This document shows positions 17,897 through 25,995 of a stretch of 48,888 nt of DNA, one piece after another (position 1 is the first letter of the stretch; every line of letters begins with the position of its first letter). The translations under genes were made by a program, and so were the position numbers. A model generated the notes under the pieces. That model was not told the origin of the DNA. It saw nothing but the letters and a program-made list of their open reading frames with translations, and ran no database searches. The stretch comes from Candidatus Alloenteromonas pullicola (lineage in GTDB: Bacteria > Bacillota_I > Bacilli_A > RFN20 > CAG-826): NCBI GenBank assembly GCA_018714785.1, contig DVMV01000024.1, positions 1-48,888 of the forward strand, read 5' to 3'.

Positions 17897-19156
17897 TTAT
17901 TCAGCGAAGCTGGTGTCGAGCCAGCTCGGCATCGCGGTCGAGCCGACCTCGGAGAAGCTCGCGGTGATCGAATACGGGCCGTATTGGAAGTCGTAGTAGC
18001 CGATGCTAACCTCAGACATGGTCTCGCCGTCTAGGCTAACGTAAGCATAGAAGGGCTCGACCGAGGAGACCGAGAAGGCGGAGGGCACGAGGTCGCGGCT
18101 AAGCAGCGGCACCGCGTCGGGTAGGAAGGCGTAGACGCCCTCGGACTGCTTCTGGAGCACCTCCGGCGCGATCTTGGAGTAGTTCGGCAGGTAGTTGGCG
18201 ATCTGGTAGTTGATGCCCGTGGTCGACCAAGAAGCGGTCGCGGCGGAGTAGCGGTAGCCGGTCGCCCTGCTTCCGGCGCCCTGGACGTAGTAGGTGTCGC
18301 CGTCCACCGGGTAGGGGAGGCTCGGGTCGCCGTGGATGTAGAGGCTATCGCCGGAATAGTAATAGGTATAGCCGAGGCGGAGGTCGTTCTCCGCGACGGT
18401 CACGGTGTAGTTGGTGCCAAGCCCCTGCAAGGCGGACTTCAGCTCGGGGTTGTCCTCGGCGCCGACCGAGATGCGGCCGAAGCTCTCCTTGAGGATCCCG
18501 AAGGAGAGGTCGACGGTCAGGGTGGACTCGCCGATGAACATGCCCGAGGTGCTCTCGATGGCGTCGGGGCGGACCGGGCAGGTGAACTCCAGGGTGACCT
18601 TGGAATCGGCCGGGTTCTCCAGGTCATAGCCGGAGAAGGTGGCCGCGGTCACCGGGAAGTCGAGCCCGAAGTAGGCGTTGAGCATGAGCTCGGCCTTCTG
18701 GCTGGAGAGGCTCGAGCCCTCTATGTCGGATGGGTTGATGTAGTCGAAGGGGTCGTAATAGGCCGAGGCGTAGACCAGGTCCATGCCGAAGTCCTCGTCG
18801 ACGACCGACTCGAGCTGGTTCTGGTAGTTGAGGGTGTCGTGGTAGGAATACCCGTCGCTCCCCTCGTAGTGGATGGTGTCGGAGGCCGGCCCGTGGTCGC
18901 GGATGGCCTCGTGCTCCTCATCGTCGAAGGTCACGGCGCCGTAGTCGCGGTCGACGGAGTAGGTGGCTATGGAGTTCAGCGACTCCAATCCCTCGCCGTA
19001 GTCGGTGGTGAGGACGGCGCTGCCCTTAACGTTGTAAGGCAGCTGGAACAGCCGCAGGTACTCCGGCCCTTCCTCGGCGGAGGAGGGGAGGGCGGCGGAG
19101 GTCGCGGCTAGGGGCAATAGAAGCGGCAGCCCCAATGCCAGATATGTCTTTCTCAT
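17897..19156 (-). CDS. Secreted protein of unknown function (exported operon, gene 3)
   Basis: 419 residues with a signal peptide (MRKTYLALGLPLLLPLAATS) but no lipobox cysteine, so it is probably released or loosely held, unlike its neighbours. It shares YYDPFDYINPSDI and EDNPELKSAL with the next gene and ends FSEVGSTAMPSW, the shared C-terminal signature. The start ATG overlaps the upstream stop (ATGA), so translation is coupled. No catalytic motif recognised. Confidence 0.7.
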   Translation of the reverse strand: MRKTYLALGLPLLLPLAATSAALPSSAEEGPEYLRLFQLPYNVKGSAVLTTDYGEGLESLNSIATYSVDRDYGAVTFDDEEHEAIRDHGPASDTIHYEGSDGYSYHDTLNYQNQLESVVDEDFGMDLVYASAYYDPFDYINPSDIEGSSLSSQKAELMLNAYFGLDFPVTAATFSGYDLENPADSKVTLEFTCPVRPDAIESTSGMFIGESTLTVDLSFGILKESFGRISVGAEDNPELKSALQGLGTNYTVTVAENDLRLGYTYYYSGDSLYIHGDPSLPYPVDGDTYYVQGAGSRATGYRYSAATASWSTTGINYQIANYLPNYSKIAPEVLQKQSEGVYAFLPDAVPLLSRDLVPSAFSVSSVEPFYAYVSLDGETMSEVSIGYYDFQYGPYSITASFSEVGSTAMPSWLDTSFAE

Positions 19157-20652
19157 CCTTGGTAGCTCCCTAGATATAGATCGAAGGTGTCGAGGACGCC
19201 GTCGAGGTTGTGGGCGGTGATGTCGGTGGTCCCGAAGTCGGAGTAGGACACGGTGGTCACGCAGTCGCCGCCGAAGGCCTCGGAGGCGAAGTAGAGCTTG
19301 AAGACCGGGTAGCCCGCCTCGTCGATGCTGACCTCAAGCCGGTCGAAGCCGAAGGTGAAGCTGGTCGTCGACTCGACGTACCAGCCGCTCATGCGGGTCG
19401 GGTAGTCGCCGACGCCGAAGACGGCGGCCATGATGTCGAAGCAGAGGCTGTAGTCGAGGTACGGGAAGTCGGTCAGGTCGAAGACGTAGCCCTCGCCGTC
19501 CTTCTCGAAGAAGGCGGTCGAAAGCGACTGGATGAACGGCACGGCCCCGTCATCGACGGTGTAGGCGTCGGCCGATAGCGTCGCGGCGTAGCCGTTTGAG
19601 CCCGCGGTTCCAGGAGTGACCCCGATCTGGTAGTAGCCGTCCTTCCCCGCCGCTTCGGCGGTGAAGTAGGCCAGCCCGGTGTAGGTCGTGCCATAGGAGG
19701 CATCGGTCAAGGGCATGTCGGTGATCATGAGCTTGCGGCCCCCGAACTTGCCAGCCAGGTCGTAGTAGGACTTGTACTCGCCATGAGTCGGGACCTCGGT
19801 TCCGTCGACCAAGGTGGTCTTGACGTTGGTGGTGAAGTTCAGCCCCTGGACGCCTTCGTAGAGCTTCTGGAAGGAAGCGGTGAGGCGGGAGAGGTCCGCC
19901 TCATCAAGCGATGAGGTATACGGGGTGAGAGGGGTCACCGCGTCGATGGCGGAGAGCTCGACGACGTAGTCCTCGGCCATGTAGCCGTAGGCGTCGGCGA
20001 GGACGTTGGCGAACTTCGCTTGCTTCGGGGTGCCGGCCGAATCGACGGTCAGCTCGAAGTCCTCGATCAGCTGATAGGAGGTGAGGTAGTCGAAGCTATA
20101 CGGGTTGATGGTGTAGAGGAACCTCGACATCGCCGGGGAGATGAGGGCGGTCAGCAGATCGGTCCCCTTGAGGGTGTAGCCGCCTTCCGCGGTCTCCACG
20201 GTGAAGTAGCGCGAGAAGTTGGACGCGTTGATGCCAGAGAGGGCCTTGTAGCCGGAGTCGTAGTTGCCGGCGAAGGCGATCGGGAGGTTGGAGTCGTCGG
20301 TGACCTCGGTCGACTCGACGACGTTGTCGAGCCCGAGGGTGTTGAGCATGACGTAGCCCTCGCTTGAGGCGGTCACGTCGGACTGCAATAGCGGCATCCT
20401 GGTGCCGGTGAGGCAGAGGTCGCTATGGCGGGCGGTGGAGCTCACCTCGTCGGTCGCGGTGAAGGTCGCGCCCCCGAAGGCGGCGTAGCGCGGGGTGATG
20501 GTCGCCACCGACTTGATCGGGGCGGCGAAGAAGGAGGCGATGCTGCTTATCTGCGCATCGGTCAGCCCCACTTCCTCGGCTGTCGCGCCGGTGGCGGAGC
20601 AGCCGCAGAGGGCTAGCCCGCAAAGGGCGATGGCGGAATTTATCTTCTTCAT
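19153..20652 (-). CDS. Lipoprotein of unknown function (exported operon, gene 2)
   Basis: 499 residues, signal peptide with lipobox ALCGC (Cys18). The body is rich in Thr, Tyr, Gly and Asp with few charged helices. Near the C-terminus it has VSYSDFGTTDITAHNL, the [FY]-S-[DE]-x-G-[ST]-T signature of the family, followed by a further 15 residues. The start overlaps the gene 1 stop in a TGATG junction with AAGGAGG upstream. It resembles genes 3 and 4 more distantly. Function unknown. Confidence 0.7.
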   Translation of the reverse strand: MKKINSAIALCGLALCGCSATGATAEEVGLTDAQISSIASFFAAPIKSVATITPRYAAFGGATFTATDEVSSTARHSDLCLTGTRMPLLQSDVTASSEGYVMLNTLGLDNVVESTEVTDDSNLPIAFAGNYDSGYKALSGINASNFSRYFTVETAEGGYTLKGTDLLTALISPAMSRFLYTINPYSFDYLTSYQLIEDFELTVDSAGTPKQAKFANVLADAYGYMAEDYVVELSAIDAVTPLTPYTSSLDEADLSRLTASFQKLYEGVQGLNFTTNVKTTLVDGTEVPTHGEYKSYYDLAGKFGGRKLMITDMPLTDASYGTTYTGLAYFTAEAAGKDGYYQIGVTPGTAGSNGYAATLSADAYTVDDGAVPFIQSLSTAFFEKDGEGYVFDLTDFPYLDYSLCFDIMAAVFGVGDYPTRMSGWYVESTTSFTFGFDRLEVSIDEAGYPVFKLYFASEAFGGDCVTTVSYSDFGTTDITAHNLDGVLDTFDLYLGSYQG

Positions 20653-22127
20653 CAGTTGGCCCTCCTTACGGTGATGGTGGCGCCTTCATCGGTGAGCTTG
20701 CCGACCTCGAAGGTCAACCCGAGCTCGGGGCGGACGGCCCCATTGCCGTCGAAGCGGAAGTCGTGGTAGAAGCCATCGACCAGCGATTCCTTGCCGAAGA
20801 CGTCGCCCTCATGCCAGAGGTTGTCGTCGGTGATGTACATCGGGTTGGTCATCTGGCGGTTGGCGCCGGTGCTGTCGAGCAGCTGGACGAGGGCGTAGTT
20901 GCCCGCGATGCCGTAGACCGCGTTCACGTTGCGGCCGGAGTTGGTGTAGGCGAAGTCGTAGGCCAGGTCGGAGTTGAAATCCGGCTCGCCATAATATGGG
21001 TAGAACCCGTCGTCTCCGCCGGCGACTAAGCGGGAATCGACTTTGTAGACCCTGACGGCCGGCTCGGTCAAAGAGGAGCCGGAGTTAAGCCCGGTCGGGG
21101 TGAAGTAGTCGATGAGCAGGTACTCGCCGAAGAACCCGGTGTCCTCGTTGGACAGAAGCAGGCTCTCGCCCGGGGCGATGGTGTAGGTCGCCTCGCCCTC
21201 AAGCGAGGAGGCGATGACCTTGGTCGGCTCGGTCCAGCCTAGCAGGTACTTGGTAAAGGGATTGTGGTCGGAGATGCCCTCCTCGGTGACGTCGGTGTAG
21301 CCAAGCGGGGCGCGGACGTTGCCCTGCAGGTCGCCGGTCTGGTCGGAGTATTCCGGCACGCCGAGCAGGTCGGCGATGGCCTTGATGAAGCGGACGTTCA
21401 TCGGGTCCTGGGTGCCGAAGTTGGTCCCAAGCGACCCGCACATCCACTCGGCGGCGTTGGCCTTCTCGGCGGAGACCAGCTGATCGCGCATGAAGGAGGC
21501 GACCAGCTGGTCCATGGTCTCGTCGCCGTAGGTCCAGGTTCCGTTGTAGGCCGGGAAGGGGTTGGCGACGATGAGGTTGTCGATCTTCCCGTCGCCGTCC
21601 TGGTCGTAGTCGGCTATTGAGTTGCCCTCCGCGACCCAGGCGTCGATCGCCTCATCCAATGCGGAGGCGATGACCGGGGAGGAGCCGGTGCTGGCTAGGT
21701 TGTTGATGAAGTCCTCGAAGGTGGTCGAGATGGTGACCGGGGCCTCGACCGAGCCCGAGAGGCTTAGCTTGCCGCCGCTGGATTGCTGGTAGTAGCTGAG
21801 GGCGGTGTAGCCGACGGGGCTCGACTCGAATCCGGAATCGAGGGCCAGGATGTCCGAGGCGGTAATCTTGAAGATGTCATCGCTGAAGCTGAAGGGGATG
21901 ACCAATACCTTCTGGTCGCCCTCGCTTCCCATCGCCCCGCTGCCCTGCGATTGGCGCAGCAGCGAAAGCGGCGATCCCTGCTTCTCGGTCTGGGAGGTGC
22001 CAGACGAGTCGGTTTCCTCGCCATCCCCCAGGGACGAGGTCCCCGCGGGTTCGCAAGCGGCCAATAGGAGGGCGGATAGGGCTAGCGGGAATATTGCCCG
22101 CGTTAACCTTTCCTTTTTCTTTGACAT
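20652..22127 (-). CDS. M6-family-like lipoprotein lacking the zinc-binding HExxH (exported operon, gene 1)
   Basis: 491 residues, lipobox LLAAC (Cys25). The body matches M6 (immune inhibitor A-like) metallopeptidases: VLVIPFSFSDD near the start, SVGYTAL-type YYQQSSGGKL, YDQDGDGKIDNLI, and the post-active-site hallmark SDHNPFTKYLLGW with EYLLIDYFTPTGLN. Where the family has HExxH-LLGLxDYY, this protein has Lys249-Ala-Ile-Ala-Asp253 followed by LLGVPEY, so both zinc His and the catalytic Glu are gone. It is probably an inactive, binding or scaffold version. It leads a four-gene operon of exported proteins. AGGAG upstream of the ATG. Confidence 0.8.
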   Translation of the reverse strand: MSKKKERLTRAIFPLALSALLLAACEPAGTSSLGDGEETDSSGTSQTEKQGSPLSLLRQSQGSGAMGSEGDQKVLVIPFSFSDDIFKITASDILALDSGFESSPVGYTALSYYQQSSGGKLSLSGSVEAPVTISTTFEDFINNLASTGSSPVIASALDEAIDAWVAEGNSIADYDQDGDGKIDNLIVANPFPAYNGTWTYGDETMDQLVASFMRDQLVSAEKANAAEWMCGSLGTNFGTQDPMNVRFIKAIADLLGVPEYSDQTGDLQGNVRAPLGYTDVTEEGISDHNPFTKYLLGWTEPTKVIASSLEGEATYTIAPGESLLLSNEDTGFFGEYLLIDYFTPTGLNSGSSLTEPAVRVYKVDSRLVAGGDDGFYPYYGEPDFNSDLAYDFAYTNSGRNVNAVYGIAGNYALVQLLDSTGANRQMTNPMYITDDNLWHEGDVFGKESLVDGFYHDFRFDGNGAVRPELGLTFEVGKLTDEGATITVRRAN

Positions 22128-22209
22128 GTGTTTCTCCTGTTAGCTTTCCTTTTTTTGTAAAAGCGTATTAAAGATATAACAAAGCGAAAAAATGTGTATC
22201 CCCAAATTT

Positions 22210-22223
22210 TGTAAGCGCTTCCA
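22210..22223. promoter_or_regulatory. cre-like operator between divergent lipoprotein units
   Basis: TGTAAGCGCTTCCA fits the Gram-positive cre consensus TGWAARCGYTWNCW at every position. It lies in the 162 nt AT-rich gap between the minus-strand exported operon and the plus-strand lipoprotein gene, 10 nt before the -35 of the latter. Carbon control of one or both units is likely. Confidence 0.55.
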
Positions 22224-22233
22224 GAAAAAAATC

Positions 22234-22261
22234 TTGCACTTTTTATAAATCAATCTTTAAT
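22234..22261 (+). promoter_or_regulatory. Promoter of the plus-strand lipoprotein gene
   Basis: TTGCAC (22234-22239), 16 nt spacer, TTTAAT (22256-22261), then a leader with GAAAGGA and ATG at 22290. An ordinary leadered promoter. Confidence 0.5.
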
Positions 22262-22289
22262 AGTCGTGGACGAAAGGAAATAGCAAATA

Positions 22290-23906
22290 ATGAAAAACAA
22301 AGGAAAAATTCTGCTGGCGGCGGTCCTCAGCGGCGCCCTTATGTCGGGCTGCGGTGGGAACGTGTCCAGCAGCGGGTCCATCGACGGCGGAGGAACCGGT
22401 TCATCGACTGAATCTTCCACCGCCACATCGACCTCGGAAACCTCTTCCGAGGATTTGGCCGAGGAGCTGTCGGACTCCGCCAAGCTCAAGCAGAGGCTGC
22501 TTCTGGCCTCCGACAGGGTCGTCACCTCGCGCCGTCTGTCGGTCGACCTGTCCGGCACAATCTATGACGACGGCAAGACCGAGTCGGTCTCATTGGCCAC
22601 CGCGACCGAAGGGCTCCGCACCTACACCGAGACCCCAGCCGGCGGGACCACGCGCACCTACGTCAGCTACGACGGCATCCTCGGCAGCGACTACTACAGC
22701 GTCGATTCGGACACCTATGGCTATTCGATCCGATATAAGGTCGGCGATGGCGGCACCTACGACGAGGAAAGCGCCGCGGCGACCATCGAGCTCGAGCACC
22801 AGGAGACCGGTCTGAAGGGCGCCTTGGCCTACGACGAGGCCCTGCTCGGGATGCGGTTCCTCGAAGGCGGGGACGTCGAGTCCACCGACCCCTGCCTTCA
22901 CGAGGTCGAATACACCGTCACCGCCACCGAGGGCGGATACGAAGCGGTCTGGGAGTCCTACTACGAGAACACCGAGACCAGCTCAGAGTACTACTACAAC
23001 GGCAACTTCCTGATCATCGCCTCCTTCGACGAGGATCTCAACCTGGTGGGGCTGCAGTCGGACGTCACCATCGTCTTCCCCGGCGAATGGGACGCCTCGA
23101 TCCACGCGCCGCTATCCACCGCCACCCCGATCCACCGGCTCTATGAGCTAAGCGACATCGTCTACGCCGAATCCTACCCGGCGACCGATCCCGCCCACCC
23201 GATACTCACCAACCTCGACGATTACTTCGTGAGCGAGGTCACCTCGGCCTCGTTGGTCAGCTGGAACGCCACCGGCCCCGGCGGAGCCTTCCAGGTCGGC
23301 GACACCGTAAAGCTCGACGACTCGAGCATCGAATACGCCCCCTCGACCGCGCTCAACGCCAACTACCTCACCATCACCGGAGCCTCGGAGGATGGGGTCT
23401 TGGTCGAAGCCGAGAAGATGGGCATGACCGCCACCGTCTTCGGCAAGGCCGGAACCTTCGAGCTCTACGTCGGGGATGAGGTCAGCCCGAGGCTCGGCAC
23501 CATCACCGTCACCGTCTCCGAGGTCGACACCTCCGGCGGCTCCAACGTCTCCTCGATCGATTGGACCGGATACGAGCATTCCGAGGACGCCACCTGGACC
23601 GAGACCAACCCGGTTTACAACGTCACTGTCCCCTTCAACTTCAACTGGAACCAGGTTTGGGTGCGCGTCGACGACGGGACCCAGGCGATGCTCGACAGGA
23701 TAATCCCGTCCTTCACCAACTCCAGCGTCATGCAGGTCCACTTCCTGGAGGATCCTTCCATGGCCTCGGCCGGATACGCCATCATGGAATTCTACCCGGT
23801 CATGAACAACACCACCACTACCATGACCATCACCAACCCCGATCCCAGCAAAGCCTGGGGCGTCGAGACCATCACGGTCAACTTCACCGTCGTTCCCAAC
23901 GCCTAA
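22290..23906 (+). CDS. Large lipoprotein of unknown function
   Basis: 538 residues. Lipobox LMSGC (Cys21), then a Ser/Thr/Gly-rich linker of about 35 residues and a beta-rich body. The middle (TYVSYDGILGSDYYSV, EVEYTVTATEGGYEAVW) resembles the Tyr/Asp-rich style of the operon opposite. The C-terminal 180 residues read like two Ig-like or BIG-type beta domains (FQVGDTVKLDD...GTFELYVGDEVSPRLGTITVTVSEV; ending WGVETITVNFTVVPN). It lacks the F-S-x-x-G-[ST]-T ending. Divergent from the exported operon across a perfect cre-like site, so the two units may be co-regulated. Surface location is well supported; the role is unknown. Confidence 0.7.
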   Translation: MKNKGKILLAAVLSGALMSGCGGNVSSSGSIDGGGTGSSTESSTATSTSETSSEDLAEELSDSAKLKQRLLLASDRVVTSRRLSVDLSGTIYDDGKTESVSLATATEGLRTYTETPAGGTTRTYVSYDGILGSDYYSVDSDTYGYSIRYKVGDGGTYDEESAAATIELEHQETGLKGALAYDEALLGMRFLEGGDVESTDPCLHEVEYTVTATEGGYEAVWESYYENTETSSEYYYNGNFLIIASFDEDLNLVGLQSDVTIVFPGEWDASIHAPLSTATPIHRLYELSDIVYAESYPATDPAHPILTNLDDYFVSEVTSASLVSWNATGPGGAFQVGDTVKLDDSSIEYAPSTALNANYLTITGASEDGVLVEAEKMGMTATVFGKAGTFELYVGDEVSPRLGTITVTVSEVDTSGGSNVSSIDWTGYEHSEDATWTETNPVYNVTVPFNFNWNQVWVRVDDGTQAMLDRIIPSFTNSSVMQVHFLEDPSMASAGYAIMEFYPVMNNTTTTMTITNPDPSKAWGVETITVNFTVVPNA

Positions 23907-23924
23907 AGGGCGAAAGGCAAAACG

Positions 23925-23955
23925 AAAACCCAGGAGCGATCCTGGGTTTTATTTT
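23925..23955. terminator. Bidirectional terminator
   Basis: AAAACCCAGGA pairs with TCCTGGGTTTT around GCGA, then ATTTTTG on the plus side. It serves the plus-strand lipoprotein and the minus-strand hydrolase, whose TAA stop lies inside it. Confidence 0.8.
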
Positions 23956-24839
23956 TGTCTTAGGAAGCTTAACGCCTCATCTAGCCAGCCTTCCGCCGAG
24001 GTGCCTTCGCCCATCCCCCATCCATGCCCATCTCCGGGATAGACGCGGTAGAGGTGCCTTACCCCGCGCTGGGACAGTGCCCTGTCGAAGGCGTCGGAGT
24101 TTATCGGCGGGACGACGTCGTCGGACTCGGCCCGCCAGAGGTAGGTTGGCGGATAATCGGGGTCGACGTGCCCCTCGGCGGAGAGGAAATCGAATAGGTC
24201 GCCCCTGCCGCCGGTGAACCACCGCTTGCTCGGCTCATGGGTCGGGAGGGAGAAGCTTATCACGGGATAGCCGAGTATCAGTGCTTGCGGCCTGGGGTAA
24301 TCGAAGGCCTCGGTCATGTCCTTGCGGCAAATGGTCGCCGATAGGTGCCCTCCGGCGGAGAAGCCTAAGAGCAAAGTCGGCAGCCTGCCGGCCTCCCGGA
24401 GGCATTCCGCCACCTGGATGACCGGCTTGGGGAAGCAGGCGTCGTCCTTGATCCCGTATCCGGCGATGTAGACCGAATAGCCCGCCTCCTGCAGCGGCCT
24501 GACGAAATCCAGCCCCTCGTTGGCCGATGCGATCATCTCATATCCCCCGCCGGGGACGACGACGGCGTTGGCCTTGGGGTTCCCTATGGGGAAACTGAGG
24601 TACCCGTATTCGATCGACTTGCGGTATGGATGGAAGCAGCCCGGATGGTCCATGATCAGCCCAACCAGCCCCGCGAAGGAAGGGTAGCCTTCCCCCAGGC
24701 AGGCGTCGGTCGCCTCCCGAAGGGTGACGTCGGGCCGCGCGGCGTAGAAAGCGTCTTCCAGGGGCAGGATCAGTTTCCTCGCCCCATGGACGTCTTGGTT
24801 CTCAAACAGCATCCGCACGGGGGTCTCGTCAATTCCCAT
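23949..24839 (-). CDS. Alpha/beta hydrolase, acetyl-esterase-like
   Basis: About 296 residues from the ATG at 24839, which lies inside the end of the upstream gene (11 nt overlap ATGGGAATTGA), so the longer open frame upstream is not used. An oxyanion-hole motif VVPGGGYEMIA, the nucleophile elbow LLGFSAGGHLSA, an acid in ESDDVVPP and the catalytic His in PGDGHGWGMG give a full Ser-Asp-His set. The pattern fits carbohydrate esterase and lipase-related hydrolases without a signal peptide, so it is cytoplasmic. The first 90 residues before the PGGGY motif are an extension. It is the last gene of the addBA unit. Confidence 0.85.
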   Translation of the reverse strand: MGIDETPVRMLFENQDVHGARKLILPLEDAFYAARPDVTLREATDACLGEGYPSFAGLVGLIMDHPGCFHPYRKSIEYGYLSFPIGNPKANAVVVPGGGYEMIASANEGLDFVRPLQEAGYSVYIAGYGIKDDACFPKPVIQVAECLREAGRLPTLLLGFSAGGHLSATICRKDMTEAFDYPRPQALILGYPVISFSLPTHEPSKRWFTGGRGDLFDFLSAEGHVDPDYPPTYLWRAESDDVVPPINSDAFDRALSQRGVRHLYRVYPGDGHGWGMGEGTSAEGWLDEALSFLRQK

Positions 24840-25959
24840 TGGACGGCTCCTGCTTCCTCGAGGAGGCGGCGAACCGCTGCTTCTGCAGCCCATAGGCCTC
24901 CAGCAGCTGGTGGTAATACAGCTTCCTCATCGTGACGTAGCGCTCCCGCTCCTGCTCGGAGACGGTCGACATGTAGAGGCTGGTGAAGACCTTCTCCAGC
25001 CGGAAGAAGGACTCATATAGCGAAAGAAGGGTCAGCGAGAAGAAGTAGTTCTTGCTCGAGTAGATGAGCAGCGGCGAGGAATGGGCGATCTCCGAGCTCA
25101 TCTCGTAGACCTTGGAGTAGGAGGAGAGGCCCGCCATCCGCTGGACCCCATCGCGGAAGTTCAGCTTGAAGCCGTCCTGCTTCTCCACCCCGTCGATCGC
25201 ATACAGCCAGCCGTATTCGATGAAGCGCTTCATGTCCTTGCTCTTTAGGTCGTGGCTTCTCATCTCGGACTTGATCTTGACGAACTCCTCGTCGGTCTCC
25301 TCCTTGGTCTTTAGCCCCCCGCGGAAGGCGAGGGCGTAGCGCATGTGGACCAGGTAGCGCTCGATGATCGGCTTGCCATATTTAAGCAGGCAATGGAGGA
25401 TGCACTCGTTCTCATGCAGCGTCCTCCAGGTCGAGAAGGCCTCGGTCTCGAAGCCGTTCTCCAATAGCGAGGTGACGCATTTGGCCATCTGGAAGCCCTT
25501 GTTCATAACGTCGACCACCAAGGTCTGCTGGGGGTCGTTCTTCTTGTAGCGGGATAGCATCCCCAGTATGAAGTTGAGGTAGAGGTCGAGGGTCGACATC
25601 ATCGGCGAGAAGCGCGAGGTCAAAGACCCCATCCGGTAGGCCAGGTGCTCATTGGTGAAGTATTTGTCCAGCGACACCGACGCTAGGAACCCCAGGTATT
25701 CCTGATTGTCCTTAAGCGTCTCGGGCTTGGTGGCGGTATGGGCGGCCAGATAGAAGGCATGCTCTGAGCAGATGTAAAGCGTGAGCGAGGCGAAGTTGAT
25801 GCCAAAACGCGAGATGACCGGGCTCTCCTCGCGCAGCTCGGTCGTCGCCTGCAGCGCGGCCTCGAAAGCCTCCTGGATCAGACCGTAGTCGAGCGATTCG
25901 GGGACCTTGAGGGCGGTTAGGAACGCCTTATAGTCTTTTATCGGGTTTTGGCTGGCCAT
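24829..25959 (-). CDS. DUF5677-like all-helical protein
   Basis: 376 residues, helical, no signal peptide. Features resembling DUF5677 proteins are the central FSTWRTLHENECILHCLLKY (R-x-L-x-E type helix), a run of charged helices, and a later YEMSSEIAHSSPLLIY (S-x-x-x-H-x-S). Relatives turn up in accessory and defence-like regions, but no activity is established. It lies 18 nt after the addA stop and overlaps the hydrolase. A TAAAAT box 6 nt before its ATG, and no clear ribosome binding site, suggest an internal leaderless promoter; AAGGGGG at a long spacing is the alternative. Family assignment is tentative. Confidence 0.6.
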   Translation of the reverse strand: MASQNPIKDYKAFLTALKVPESLDYGLIQEAFEAALQATTELREESPVISRFGINFASLTLYICSEHAFYLAAHTATKPETLKDNQEYLGFLASVSLDKYFTNEHLAYRMGSLTSRFSPMMSTLDLYLNFILGMLSRYKKNDPQQTLVVDVMNKGFQMAKCVTSLLENGFETEAFSTWRTLHENECILHCLLKYGKPIIERYLVHMRYALAFRGGLKTKEETDEEFVKIKSEMRSHDLKSKDMKRFIEYGWLYAIDGVEKQDGFKLNFRDGVQRMAGLSSYSKVYEMSSEIAHSSPLLIYSSKNYFFSLTLLSLYESFFRLEKVFTSLYMSTVSEQERERYVTMRKLYYHQLLEAYGLQKQRFAASSRKQEPSNGN

Positions 25960-25965
25960 AGGGGC

Positions 25966-25995
25966 ATTTTACCCCCTTCAGGAGACCTTTTTCAC
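25966..25995 (-). promoter_or_regulatory. Possible internal leaderless promoter before the DUF5677-like gene
   Basis: GTGAAA (25990-25995), 18 nt spacer, TAAAAT (25966-25971) on the minus strand, 6 nt before the ATG. It overlaps the end of addA. Confidence 0.35.

Noticed and set aside
16433..22127. Polysaccharide-utilisation or S-layer operon.
   Set aside because: No glycoside hydrolase, SusC/D-like, SLH or sortase motif is visible; only export signals and a degenerate M6 protein support a surface role.
24840..24893. N-terminal extension of the hydrolase frame.
   Set aside because: It is inside the upstream gene, Arg/Ser/Pro-rich, and the overlap start ATGGGAATTGA is the natural coupled start.
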